64,000 bases of DNA from Rhodocyclaceae bacterium (GTDB lineage: Bacteria > Pseudomonadota > Gammaproteobacteria > Burkholderiales > Rhodocyclaceae): NCBI GenBank assembly GCA_030682175.1, contig JAUXOM010000134.1, forward strand, positions 94,618-158,617. The letters are read 5' to 3'. The first letter of the stretch is position 1. The number at the start of each line of letters is the position of its first letter. Both the position numbers and the translations under genes were made by a program. Below the pieces are notes generated by a model that searched no databases, had not been told where the DNA came from, and was given only the letters and a program-made list of their open reading frames with translations. Below are positions 27,267 through 34,279 of the stretch, piece by piece.

Positions 27267-28018
27267 TCGAAGCCTTCCGGGCCTGGCGGCGTCAGCGCGC
27301 CGCGGCAAAAATCGCAATCAGCGCGGAACAATGGCAGACGGCCGAATACGCCCTGCCCTTCCTCGACCGACTTTCTGACGACGAACGCCGCCGCCTGCGC
27401 GAACTGGCCCGCCAGTTCATCGCCACCAAGGAATGGGACGGCGCACAGGGCCTGGAACTGACCGCCGCGCTGCAGATTTCCATCGCCCTGCAGGCCTGCC
27501 TGCCAATCCTCAACCTCGGCCTCGACTGGTATCGCGGCTGGATCAGCATCATCATCTACCCCGGCGACTTCCTCATCCCGCGCCAGATGATCGGCGCCGA
27601 CGGCGTCGTGCATGAATATGACGACGCCGTGCTCGGCGAAGCCTGGGAAGGCGGCCCGGTGCTGCTCTCGTGGTTCGACAACCTCAACGAGATCGGCGAC
27701 GTCAGCATCGTCATCCACGAATTCGCCCACAAGCTCGACATGCTCAACGGCGAGGTCGACGGCATGCCGGCCCTGCACGACAACATGACGCGGGACGCCT
27801 GGATCGCCGCCTTCGCGCCCGCCTATGAAAACTTCTGCCGGCGCGTCGATGCGGGCGAGGAAACCCCCATCGACCCCTACGCCGCCGAACATCCCGGCGA
27901 ATTCTTCGCCGTCGGCAGCGAAGTCTTCTTCGAAGCGCCCGAAGTGCTGCGCGATGCCTATCCGGCCGTCTATGAACAGTTGCGCCTGTTCTACCGCCAG
28001 GACCCGCTGCAGCACTGA
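27263..28018 (+). CDS. mtfA: MtfA-type zinc metallopeptidase (M90)
   Basis: A 251-residue cytosolic peptidase with the HEFAHKLDMLNGEVDG zinc motif (HExxH) and a downstream YAAEHPGEFFAVGSEVFFE segment carrying further conserved acidic residues. E. coli MtfA binds the glucose repressor Mlc; no Mlc-like gene is present here, so that role is not implied. Its translation appears coupled to the upstream transporter. Confidence 0.93.
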   Translation: MIEAFRAWRRQRAAAKIAISAEQWQTAEYALPFLDRLSDDERRRLRELARQFIATKEWDGAQGLELTAALQISIALQACLPILNLGLDWYRGWISIIIYPGDFLIPRQMIGADGVVHEYDDAVLGEAWEGGPVLLSWFDNLNEIGDVSIVIHEFAHKLDMLNGEVDGMPALHDNMTRDAWIAAFAPAYENFCRRVDAGEETPIDPYAAEHPGEFFAVGSEVFFEAPEVLRDAYPAVYEQLRLFYRQDPLQH

Positions 28019-28075
28019 GTATTCGGCGTCACCGCGGGGAATCCCCGCAGGACCGGGCTACGACCTACCCGGCTT

Positions 28076-28408
28076 TCAGCCGGAACTCCACCCGCGCGGC
28101 CGCATCATGCCGGCGATCTTGCAGGCCTGCTTGACGTAACCGTAGGGGAAAAGACTGAACAGCCGGTCCTTGGCAGCCTTCTTGTCCATGCTGCGCTCGT
28201 CGGCAAGAAAACCGACGACGTGGCGAACGTCCGGTGCGACCTGGTGCTCGCGCCAGTAATCGCGCATGAAACGCAGGATCGGCCAATAGGGCTCGGCCAG
28301 CTCCAGTTGTTCTTCGGCGGCCAGTTGGCGGGCGAGGCTCTCGTCCCAAGCTTCCGGGTCGGTCAGATAGCCTTCGGGGTCGCGCGTGGCTTCGATTGCG
28401 CTAGTCAT
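28076..28408 (-). CDS. DsrC/TusE-family protein lacking the penultimate cysteine
   Basis: A 110-residue protein whose C-terminus reads GYVKQACKIAGMMRPRGWSSG. In DsrC two cysteines lie 11 residues apart in this arm, and in TusE only the second is kept. Here the first position is C96, but the position of the essential second cysteine is W107 (TGG). The upstream part (ILRFMRDYWREHQVAPDVRH, DKKAAKDRLFSLFPYGYVKQ) is typical of the family. Sulfur relay through the usual cysteine is therefore not possible as in TusE. Regulatory DsrC-like paralogues without the full cysteine pair are known. It is divergent from a LysR regulator. Confidence 0.85.
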   Translation of the reverse strand: MTSAIEATRDPEGYLTDPEAWDESLARQLAAEEQLELAEPYWPILRFMRDYWREHQVAPDVRHVVGFLADERSMDKKAAKDRLFSLFPYGYVKQACKIAGMMRPRGWSSG

Positions 28409-28505
28409 GCTTGATCTCCTCTCTCTGCTTGGTGCTGGAATTCAGCTTGCGGTGAAGCTTAGCGAAGGCTATAAATACCGGTCAAGCGATATTATTTTGT
28501 AGTAC

Positions 28506-28524
28506 ATATCGTAAATCACGATAT
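28506..28524. promoter_or_regulatory. Dyad between the DsrC-like and LysR genes
   Basis: ATATCG-7-CGATAT is a perfect interrupted palindrome 13 bases before the LysR start; another CGATAT is at 28487-28492. The spacing and position suit a LysR-type operator. Predicted only. Confidence 0.5.
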
Positions 28525-28537
28525 AAAGGCCGGAACC

Positions 28538-29380
28538 ATGGACATCAATCAGGCACGCACCTTTCTTGCCATCGCCGCGCACGGCAGCTTCATCGAAGCG
28601 GCGCAGCGCTTGCACCTCACGCAGTCGACGGTCAGTGCGCGCATCCAGCGGCTGGAAGAAGAACTCGGCGTGCGGCTGTTCGTGCGTAACCGTTCCGGCG
28701 CCACGCTCACGGTGGGCGGGCGGCGCTATACCGAATACGCCAAGCGCCTGGTGCTGACGGCCGAGCAGGCGCGCCACCACGTCGGCCTGCCGAGCCGCTA
28801 TCGCGCCAACCTGCGCATCGGCGGGCGCATCGCGCTCTGGGAAGGGCTGATGCCGGCCTGGGTGCTCTGGCTGCGCGCGCGGGCGGCGGACGTGGCGGTG
28901 CGCGGCGAGATCGGCTTCGAAGAAGACCTGATGCGGCGGCTGATCGAAGGCTCGCTCGACATCGGCCTGATGTACAGCCCGAGCCACAGCCCCGGGCTGG
29001 TGGTCGAGCATCTGTTCGACGAGACGCTGATGCTGGTGAGCAGCCGGCCCGGCGACGTGCAGCCGGGCGAAGACTACATCTACGTGGAATGGGGGCCGGC
29101 CTTCGACATCCAGCACACGCAGAGCTACCCCGACATCGAGCCACCGCCGCAGGTGGTGAACATCGGCTGGCTGGGCGTGCAACTGATGCTGGCCAACGGC
29201 GGTGCCTGCTACCTGCCCGCACGCATGGCCGAACCGCTGATTGCCGCCGGCCGGCTCCACCCGGTAGCCGGCGCGCCGCGCTTCCCGCACCCGACCTACA
29301 TGGTCTATGCGAAGGACAGCGACAACCCGATGGTCGCCCTCGCGCTGGAAGGTCTGCGCGCCCTGACCCGCGCGGGGTGA
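28538..29380 (+). CDS. LysR family transcriptional regulator
   Basis: A 280-residue regulator. Residues 1-60 form the helix-turn-helix (FLAIAAHGSFIEAAQRLHLT and QSTVSARIQRLEEELGVRLF); the rest is a substrate-binding domain with LRIGGRIALWEGLMP and GSLDIGLMYSPSHSPGLV. LysR proteins usually control a divergent neighbour, here the DsrC-like gene, and themselves. Effector unknown. Confidence 0.92.
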   Translation: MDINQARTFLAIAAHGSFIEAAQRLHLTQSTVSARIQRLEEELGVRLFVRNRSGATLTVGGRRYTEYAKRLVLTAEQARHHVGLPSRYRANLRIGGRIALWEGLMPAWVLWLRARAADVAVRGEIGFEEDLMRRLIEGSLDIGLMYSPSHSPGLVVEHLFDETLMLVSSRPGDVQPGEDYIYVEWGPAFDIQHTQSYPDIEPPPQVVNIGWLGVQLMLANGGACYLPARMAEPLIAAGRLHPVAGAPRFPHPTYMVYAKDSDNPMVALALEGLRALTRAG

Positions 29381-29466
29381 ACAAACGCGTAATGCCTGGA
29401 TTGCCCGCGCATCAGGCTGTCCATGAACCGTCGCGTCGTTCCAGCGCCAGAACCCGCTACAGCGCA

Positions 29467-29488
29467 AAAGTCGGCGTTGGCGGGACGG
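29467..29488 (-). repeat. 22-bp dispersed repeat, intergenic copy
   Basis: Reverse orientation, one mismatch. It lies in the 219-base gap between the LysR and mrr genes, which shows no other feature. Confidence 0.8.
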
Positions 29489-29599
29489 TGCATTATTGCC
29501 CATGACATATTGCATTTCGGCTTGAATGCTGCAATGCTTCGGGGCTGATGCGCATCCGGATTCTTTGGAATACTCCACCCTCTTTAATTTCCCTTGATC

Positions 29600-30511
29600 A
29601 TGCCTATTCCTGACTACCAATCATGCATGCTTCCTTTCATGAATTTTTTGAGCGATGGAAATGACCACACATTACGGGAAGCCGAGGAGGCGCTTGCCGA
29701 CCATTTCAATCTGACACCGAGCGAACAGGCAGAGCTCCTTCCAAGTGGGCAACAAGGCATCTTTAAGAACCGTATTGGTTGGGCGCGGACCTATTTGAAA
29801 AAAGCTGGACTAATTGAGGCACCGAAGCGAGGTGTATTCAAAATCACCGACCGAGGGACGAAATCACTGGCATCCTGCCCTGCTCGAATAGACGTCAAGT
29901 ACCTGGAGCAGTTCGCGGAATTCATCGAATTCCGGGACGCTTCAAAGCCAGAGAATGGACCCGCAGCCGCGTCTGAGATTCCAGCGTCGAGAACCACGCC
30001 CGAAGAAGCGATTGAACTCGCGCATCAAGGTTTGCGAGAACAACTTGCACAAGAACTATTGTCTCGAATTCTGTCCTGTTCGCCATCATTCTTCGAGCAA
30101 CTCGTCGTCGAACTTCTGGTCAAGATGGGTTACGGCGGTTCTCGCAAGGACGCTGGTGAACGCATCGGTCAGACCGGCGACGGTGGAATCGATGGAATCA
30201 TCAAGGAGGATCGCCTCGGTCTCGACACTATATTCATTCAAGCGAAACGTTGGCAGGGATCAGTCGGGAGACCCGAAATTCAGAAATTCGTCGGCGCGCT
30301 TCAGGGGCAACGAGCAAGAAAGGGAGTGTTCATCACTACATCGACATACTCTTCCGAAGCAATCGACTACGCTTCCAGAATTGACACGAAGGTCGTCCTC
30401 ATTGATGGAAAGCAGTTAGCCAGTCTCATGACTGACTTCGATGTTGGCGTTTCAATCTCCGCGTCATACGTCGTGAAGCGCGTTGACTCTGACTACTTCG
30501 AGGAAGGCTGA
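29600..30511 (+). CDS. mrr: Mrr-type restriction endonuclease
   Basis: A 303-residue modification-dependent nuclease candidate. The N-terminal winged-helix Mrr_N domain (SDGNDHTLREAEEALADHFN, NRIGWARTYLKKAGLIE) precedes a PD-(D/E)XK-type catalytic domain with MGYGGSRKDAGERIG, TGDGGIDGII and TIFIQAKRWQ, where D and QAK are the expected active-site residues. E. coli Mrr cuts methylated DNA. Codon use is visibly more AT-rich than in neighbouring genes, suggesting transfer. Starts at 29594 (TTG) and 29600 (ATG) are both possible. No methylase gene is adjacent. Confidence 0.92.
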   Translation: MPIPDYQSCMLPFMNFLSDGNDHTLREAEEALADHFNLTPSEQAELLPSGQQGIFKNRIGWARTYLKKAGLIEAPKRGVFKITDRGTKSLASCPARIDVKYLEQFAEFIEFRDASKPENGPAAASEIPASRTTPEEAIELAHQGLREQLAQELLSRILSCSPSFFEQLVVELLVKMGYGGSRKDAGERIGQTGDGGIDGIIKEDRLGLDTIFIQAKRWQGSVGRPEIQKFVGALQGQRARKGVFITTSTYSSEAIDYASRIDTKVVLIDGKQLASLMTDFDVGVSISASYVVKRVDSDYFEEG

Positions 30512-30701
30512 GATGCCGGTTCAGAAGGAAAAGGGGGCCACCCATTAGCCGACCGGTGTCAAGCGAGTAAACGAGAGGAAAAGGGAAAAGGGGCCAGGCT
30601 CGATTTGTTTTCGAAGATTTCCACTTGGCATGAATTGCTTATTTCATGAATTTTTGCAATGCCGACACCGTCGCAAATTTAATTCGAGCCTGGCACCTTT
30701 T
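30512..30701. repeat. Composite small repeats downstream of mrr
   Basis: 30539-30573 is an inverted fragment of the long MITE-like element (CATTAGCCGACCGGTGTCAA). 30586-30701 is a separate unit with inverted ends: GAAAAGGGGCCAGGCTCG at the left and CGAGCCTGGCACCTTTT at the right. No gene is supported in this 190-base stretch. Confidence 0.65.
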
Positions 30702-30780
30702 ATTCCCGGAGCCAGCTTCGCTCGCGTTACTCGGCCTGGGATTGGTCGGTCTGGTAGCGGGACGGCGGCGCAAGTCCTGA
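30700..30780 (+). pseudogene. Relic of a PEP-CTERM protein (C-terminal sorting signal only)
   Basis: The frame ending at TGA 30778-30780 reads FPEPASLALLGLGL then VGLVAGRRRKS. This is a complete PEP-CTERM signal: Pro-Glu-Pro at 30706-30714, a hydrophobic helix and an Arg-rich tail. In PEP-CTERM proteins this signal is recognised by exosortase at the inner membrane. Nothing resembling the rest of the protein lies upstream; the relic begins immediately after an inverted-repeat unit. The strong terminator at 30802 still follows it, so only the 3' end of the original gene survives. Confidence 0.8.
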
Positions 30781-30801
30781 TATCCCCCTTCAGGGAACGC
30801 C

Positions 30802-30832
30802 AACGACGGGAGCTTCGGCTCCCGTCGTTATT
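30802..30832 (+). terminator. Rho-independent terminator after the PEP-CTERM relic
   Basis: A 12-bp perfect stem (AACGACGGGAGC / GCTCCCGTCGTT) with TTCG loop, followed by ATTA. It is probably the original terminator of the lost gene. Confidence 0.78.
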
Positions 30833-30894
30833 ACTGAATGACCAATGCAGGGATGCAAAAGGGGCTAGGGGCGACTGGTTTTTGATAACTCAGA

Positions 30895-30916
30895 CCCCCC
30901 GCCAGCGCCAACTTTC
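30895..30916 (+). repeat. Degenerate 22-bp repeat in a 330-base gene-free stretch
   Basis: CCCGCCAGCGCCAACTTT matches most of the consensus. From 30833 to 31111 nothing else is recognised apart from a run related to MITE flanks (CAGACC ... GGTCTGAG pairing around the repeat). Confidence 0.55.
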
Positions 30917-31111
30917 GGGCAGGGAAACCGTGGTCTGAGCTACCAGGAATAATTCCGCACAGCTTGTATGCGCGCTGGCGCACGGTGCTGAAACTCATAC
31001 GCGCTTAGTCTGGGCACTGGATTCACCCTGACGCTTTTCCGTCGAACACCTTACGGATGGTCTCATGGCTGATTCCTGTTTTATCCACCCATTCGGCAAA
31101 GGAGAGCAAAG

Positions 31112-31480
31112 ATGAGTCAATTGAATGTGTTTTCAAGTTCCCCTCAAAAGGCATCGAACATCATCGGCAGCAAGGTTGTCAATCCCACAGGCGACACCCT
31201 TGGCGACATCAAGGAAATCGTCATTGACCCCCGTTCCGGCAAAGTCGCGTATGCAGTCGTGGCCTTCGGTGGTTTTTTCAGCATGGGGGAAAAGTTGTTC
31301 GCCATCCCGTTCGGTTCGTTTGAGTTCAACGTGACGAAGAACGAATACGTACTCAATGTTTCCAAGGAACGCATGGAATCGGCGCCAGGATTTGCCGCGG
31401 ATAAATGGCCGTTGATGTCAGATGAAAAATGGAACCGCGACACGCACAAATATTTCGAGCGTTCGCCGTACTGGGAGTGA
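31112..31480 (+). CDS. PRC-barrel domain protein
   Basis: A 122-residue protein with an N-terminal PRC-barrel (ASNIIGSKVVNPTGDTLGDI, EIVIDPRSGKVAYAVVAFGG, LFAIPFGSFEF). PRC-barrel proteins occur in photosynthetic reaction centre H subunits, RimM and many small stress-associated proteins; this one belongs to the last type. The tail DKWPLMSDEKWNRDTHKYFE is typical of such small proteins in betaproteobacteria. AAAGGAGAGCAAAG precedes the ATG. It opens the stress/redox gene set. Confidence 0.88.
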   Translation: MSQLNVFSSSPQKASNIIGSKVVNPTGDTLGDIKEIVIDPRSGKVAYAVVAFGGFFSMGEKLFAIPFGSFEFNVTKNEYVLNVSKERMESAPGFAADKWPLMSDEKWNRDTHKYFERSPYWE

Positions 31481-31621
31481 CGTCATTCTCGTCATCGTCA
31501 TGAAAGGGACAGCGCAATGCACCCGCAAACTATTGCCAATTTTCTCGCTGTGTCCCGTTGCTACTTCATTAGCTAAGGCAACCGATTCCCCTTGGTAGCC
31601 GGCCGCCCCCTGCCGGCTACC

Positions 31622-31652
31622 CGGAAGCCCCGTTCGCGGGGCTTCCGTTATT
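31622..31652 (+). terminator. Rho-independent terminator
   Basis: An 11-bp perfect stem CGGAAGCCCCG / CGGGGCTTCCG with a TTCG tetraloop, followed by TTATTG. A second hairpin (GTAGCCGGC / GCCGGCTAC) lies just before it. Between them and the PRC-barrel gene no coding frame is recognised. Downstream, 31671-31769 is an open stretch (THWELKVLYSPDKGKSWLNG...) ending in TAA that may be another gene fragment of unknown origin. Confidence 0.75.
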
Positions 31653-31762
31653 GTGCGCCCGGCAGGGGGCACTCACTGGGAGTTGAAAGTCCTCTACTCG
31701 CCCGACAAGGGGAAGAGTTGGCTGAACGGCAAGGGTGTCATGGGCAACTGTGAATCTGGACC

Positions 31763-31867
31763 ATAAATAGGGGGGGTCAAGACCACGGTTTCCGCCGTAC
31801 CCCATGCGGGGCATTTCATCCCGCCAGCGCCGACTTTTGGTTTCAGTTTGGCAGGATTGACCTATTC
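31763..31867. mobile_element. MITE-like element with 22-bp core, copy 1
   Basis: The left end is AAATAGGGGGGGTCAAGACCACGG, referenced here only by its position 31765-31788. The element continues with the block GCCGTACCCCATGCGGGGC and the 22-bp core at 31816-31837, and ends TTGACCTATT, which pairs with the left end. It lies 163 bases upstream of the DUF3096 gene. Confidence 0.65.
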
Positions 31868-32029
31868 ATGGCGGCATGTGTGCGATTCCGCACAGAACAC
31901 AAGCTCCGGGGCGCCTATCATTTATATCGTTCTGAGAGCGACCTCGATGATTCAGCCTTGCCGCTGATTGAAAACTCTCACGTTGCCGGTACCTCGCTGT
32001 ACTAAATATCCGAAAGGAAGGTTGCCTTC

Positions 32030-32185
32030 ATGAATATCACTCTGGGTCTTACCCCCCTGATATCGCTAATAGCCGGGATCCTGATTCTTGTCATGCCCCG
32101 CTTGCTGAACTTCATCGTCGCCATATACTTGATCGTGATCGGGCTGATCGGGCTCTTCGGCCTCGGCAGCATGCACTTTCGATAG
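32030..32185 (+). CDS. DUF3096 small membrane protein
   Basis: A 51-residue hydrophobic protein: MNITLGLTPLISLIAGIL, then LVMPRLLNFIVAIYLIVIGL and IGLFGLGSMHFR. Two short transmembrane helices flank a conserved MPRLLN motif, the pattern of the DUF3096 family. AAGGAAG lies 13-19 bases before the ATG. Function is unknown; such genes are often found near stress genes. It was found by reading the frame directly, as it is shorter than most ORF cut-offs. Confidence 0.8.
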   Translation: MNITLGLTPLISLIAGILILVMPRLLNFIVAIYLIVIGLIGLFGLGSMHFR

Positions 32186-32233
32186 CACAGGTGTGCGTCA
32201 GCACGCACAACTGCTCTTGGAATTAAATGGTGG

Positions 32234-32366
32234 AATAAATTGGGGCATGGTTTCCGCCGTACCCCATGCGGGGCTTTTCATCCCGCCAGCACCGACTTTT
32301 GGTTCCAGTTGGGCAGAGCGTTTGCTCGCTTGACACCGTTCGACTAATGGGTGTCCCCAATTTATT
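32234..32366. mobile_element. MITE-like element with 22-bp core and perfect 12-bp inverted ends, copy 2
   Basis: A 133-bp unit with terminal repeats AATAAATTGGGG and CCCCAATTTATT. Internally it has GCCGTACCCCATGCGGGGC, the 22-bp core (32278-32299, with one A instead of G in CAGCACCG) and CGCTTGACACCGTTCGACTAA. No open frame. Its right edge directly abuts a truncated reading frame (next entry). Confidence 0.78.
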
Positions 32367-32442
32367 GGGAGGAAGTCCTGTAGGCACCGGCGGTGGCACG
32401 GCTGACGGTGGTGTCATCGGCCACGAAGTCAGCCAGCAGTGA
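32365..32442 (+). pseudogene. 3' relic of a probable glycine-zipper protein
   Basis: The frame ending TGA 32440-32442 reads LGGSPVGTGGGTADGG then VIGHEVSQQ, resembling the C-terminus of small glycine-zipper outer-membrane proteins (…GGxxGGVIGHEV…). The upstream part is missing and is replaced by the MITE-like element. A terminator at 32479 still follows. The family call rests on a short stretch and is tentative. Confidence 0.5.
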
Positions 32443-32478
32443 CAAGCGGTAGCTCCCGGAACATTCCGGAAAAATCAA

Positions 32479-32508
32479 AAGCCCCAAGTGATTGGGGCTT
32501 TCTTTTTA
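32479..32508 (+). terminator. Rho-independent terminator
   Basis: Stem AAAGCCCCAA / TTGGGGCTTT with loop GTGA, followed by CTTTTT. It follows the truncated glycine-zipper frame and precedes the FMN reductase gene by about 135 bases, in which no other gene is seen. Confidence 0.85.
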
Positions 32509-32643
32509 TGCTTGTCAGACACCAGCAGCGCAGTCCGTACGTCATCGCACATCAATGAAAAACACTCGAATCTGTGCGTTGGCGTACAGCGCCGGGCATT
32601 TCGTGGTGGCATCCTTCACAAAATTGGACAAGGAGTCATACGA

Positions 32644-33216
32644 ATGAAAAAGTTGAACATTCTGGGAATCGTGGGTAGTTTGCGCAAGGCCTCCTATAAC
32701 CGTTCTGCACTCAAGGCGGCACAGGAACTGGTGCCGGTTGGTGCCGTACTGGAGTTGATCGAACTCCATGACATTCCGGTTTTCGACCAGGATAGTGAAA
32801 TGAACCCCCCGGCCAGCGTAGTTGAATTCAAGCGGCAGATACTGGCCGCTGATGCCATCCTGTTCGCTACCCCGGAGTACAACTATTCCGTTCCTGGCGT
32901 ACTCAAGAACGCTATCGACTGGGCATCAAGGCCCAATGGTGAAAGCGCATGGCTGGGAAAACCGGCAGCGATCATGGGGGCTTCCGCAGGCAGTTTGGGA
33001 ACCGCTCGCGCGCAATACCATCTGCGGCAAATCCTTGTCGCGCTGAACATGCCCGTGGTCAATCAGCCGGAAGTGATGATTGGCAATGCCGCACAGCGAG
33101 TTGGCTTGGACGGCAAGCTGACCGATGAAACCACACGAAAGTTAATTCGGGAGCTGCTGGTCGCACTGGTTAAGCTGGCAACGATTAGCCGTGACGGTCA
33201 TGGGGCAACGAAATGA
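32644..33216 (+). CDS. NADPH-dependent FMN reductase
   Basis: A 190-residue flavodoxin-fold reductase. GIVGSLRKASYNRSALKAA binds the FMN phosphate, and LFATPEYNYSVPGVLKNAID and GKPAAIMGASAGSLGTARAQ are family signatures (ChrR/ArsH/YieF-like). Such enzymes reduce quinones, chromate or azo dyes and protect against redox cycling. The ATG is preceded by AAGGAG; upstream in-frame ATGs are rejected. It overlaps the next gene by four bases. Confidence 0.92.
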   Translation: MKKLNILGIVGSLRKASYNRSALKAAQELVPVGAVLELIELHDIPVFDQDSEMNPPASVVEFKRQILAADAILFATPEYNYSVPGVLKNAIDWASRPNGESAWLGKPAAIMGASAGSLGTARAQYHLRQILVALNMPVVNQPEVMIGNAAQRVGLDGKLTDETTRKLIRELLVALVKLATISRDGHGATK

Positions 33217-33404
33217 CTCAGATCGTAAACATGATTGGGGAATACTGGCACTACTTTGGCATCCCCCTGCTTTTCCTGGCGATTGTGGCGTGGGTCTACC
33301 GGCCTACCGCAAAAAAACGTTATGAAGCCGATGGAAACATTCCTTTCGTAGGAAAAATATATGAGGGCAAGACAAACCATGAACTACATAACGACAACCG
33401 ATAA
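33213..33404 (+). CDS. CcoQ/FixQ-like small membrane protein
   Basis: A 63-residue single-pass membrane protein: a helix (YFGIPLLFLAIVAWVY) followed by RPTAKKRYEADGNIPF, the pattern of CcoQ, the small subunit of cbb3 cytochrome oxidase (helix, Y-x-P, K-K-x-[FY], LPF). No ccoN, ccoO or ccoP gene is present in the window. It overlaps the reductase by four bases and the following hydrolase start by 26 bases, so all three form one transcript. An orphan CcoQ-like peptide beside redox genes may modify a terminal oxidase elsewhere; this is inference. Confidence 0.68.
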   Translation: MTQIVNMIGEYWHYFGIPLLFLAIVAWVYRPTAKKRYEADGNIPFVGKIYEGKTNHELHNDNR

Positions 33405-34200
33405 CACCAAGCTTTATGTCAAGGACTGGGGTACTGGCAGCCCAGTCATCCTGCTGCACGGCTGGCCACTGACCTCCGATAGCTGGGACGATCATGCGAT
33501 GGTGATTGCCAACGCTGGCTATCGAGCCATTGCCTATGATCGCCGTGGTTTCGGCCGCTCATCGCAGCCTTGGGGCGGTTACGACTATGACACGCTTGCC
33601 GACGACCTGGCCTGCGTGATCGAGCAAACCGGCGCCCAGGGCGCAGTACTGGTGGGCTTCTCGATGGGCGGAGGCGAGGTGGCGCGCTATATGTCTCGCC
33701 ATGGCGGCAAGTCGGTGGTGAAGGCTGCACTCATATCTTCCATCCTGCCGTACCGGCTGAAGACGAGCGACAACCCTGCCGGCACGGAACAAGGTGCATT
33801 TGACGAAACAGCTCAAGCGATCACCGAAGATCGAGCGCAGTTCTTCACCGGCTTTTTCAAGAACTTCTTCGGTGTCGGGCTGCTCACACAGCCGGTCAGC
33901 GATGAATTGCTGGAATGGGCACGAAACCTCTCGATGCAGGCCAGCCTGAAAGCAACCCTAGAGTGTTTGAGGTCATTCTCGACGACTGACTTCAGGGGTG
34001 ATCTGCCAGCGTTCAAGGTTCCAACCCTCATTATCCACGGGACGGAAGACAAGACCGTGCCGATAGACGCATCGGCGCGCGCCGCAGCGCAGGGCATCCC
34101 TCACAGCACGCTGATCGAATACGACGGTGCACCGCATGGACTGTTTGCAACAGAGAAGGAACGCTTGGCCAGCGACCTGCTCGACTTCCTTGGACAATAA
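33379..34200 (+). CDS. Alpha/beta hydrolase, cofactor-free (chloroperoxidase-like)
   Basis: A 273-residue hydrolase starting MNYITTTDNTKLYVKDWGTG. The oxyanion segment ILLHGWPLTSDSWDD, nucleophile elbow LVGFSMGGGEVARY (Ser), acid in LIIHGTEDKTVP and His in DGAPHGLFATEKERL form the triad. It most resembles non-haem chloroperoxidases/arylesterases, which show perhydrolase activity in vitro; the physiological substrate is unknown. ATG 33379 is chosen over 33361. Confidence 0.92.
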   Translation: MNYITTTDNTKLYVKDWGTGSPVILLHGWPLTSDSWDDHAMVIANAGYRAIAYDRRGFGRSSQPWGGYDYDTLADDLACVIEQTGAQGAVLVGFSMGGGEVARYMSRHGGKSVVKAALISSILPYRLKTSDNPAGTEQGAFDETAQAITEDRAQFFTGFFKNFFGVGLLTQPVSDELLEWARNLSMQASLKATLECLRSFSTTDFRGDLPAFKVPTLIIHGTEDKTVPIDASARAAAQGIPHSTLIEYDGAPHGLFATEKERLASDLLDFLGQ

Positions 34201-34279
34201 CTGGTTCGATGGTTTGGTGGTCAGGAGGTAGCATGAAATTAATCTGCGGATTGCTGATGTGCTCAGCGGAGAGGGTGCG

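Noticed and set aside
28469..29620. 383-residue minus-strand frame opposite the LysR gene
   Set aside because: Antisense shadow; the LysR helix-turn-helix and substrate domain are clear on the plus strand.
30630..30938. 102-residue frame through the repeat and PEP-CTERM relic
   Set aside because: It crosses an inverted repeat, a relic read in another frame and a terminator; no family resemblance.
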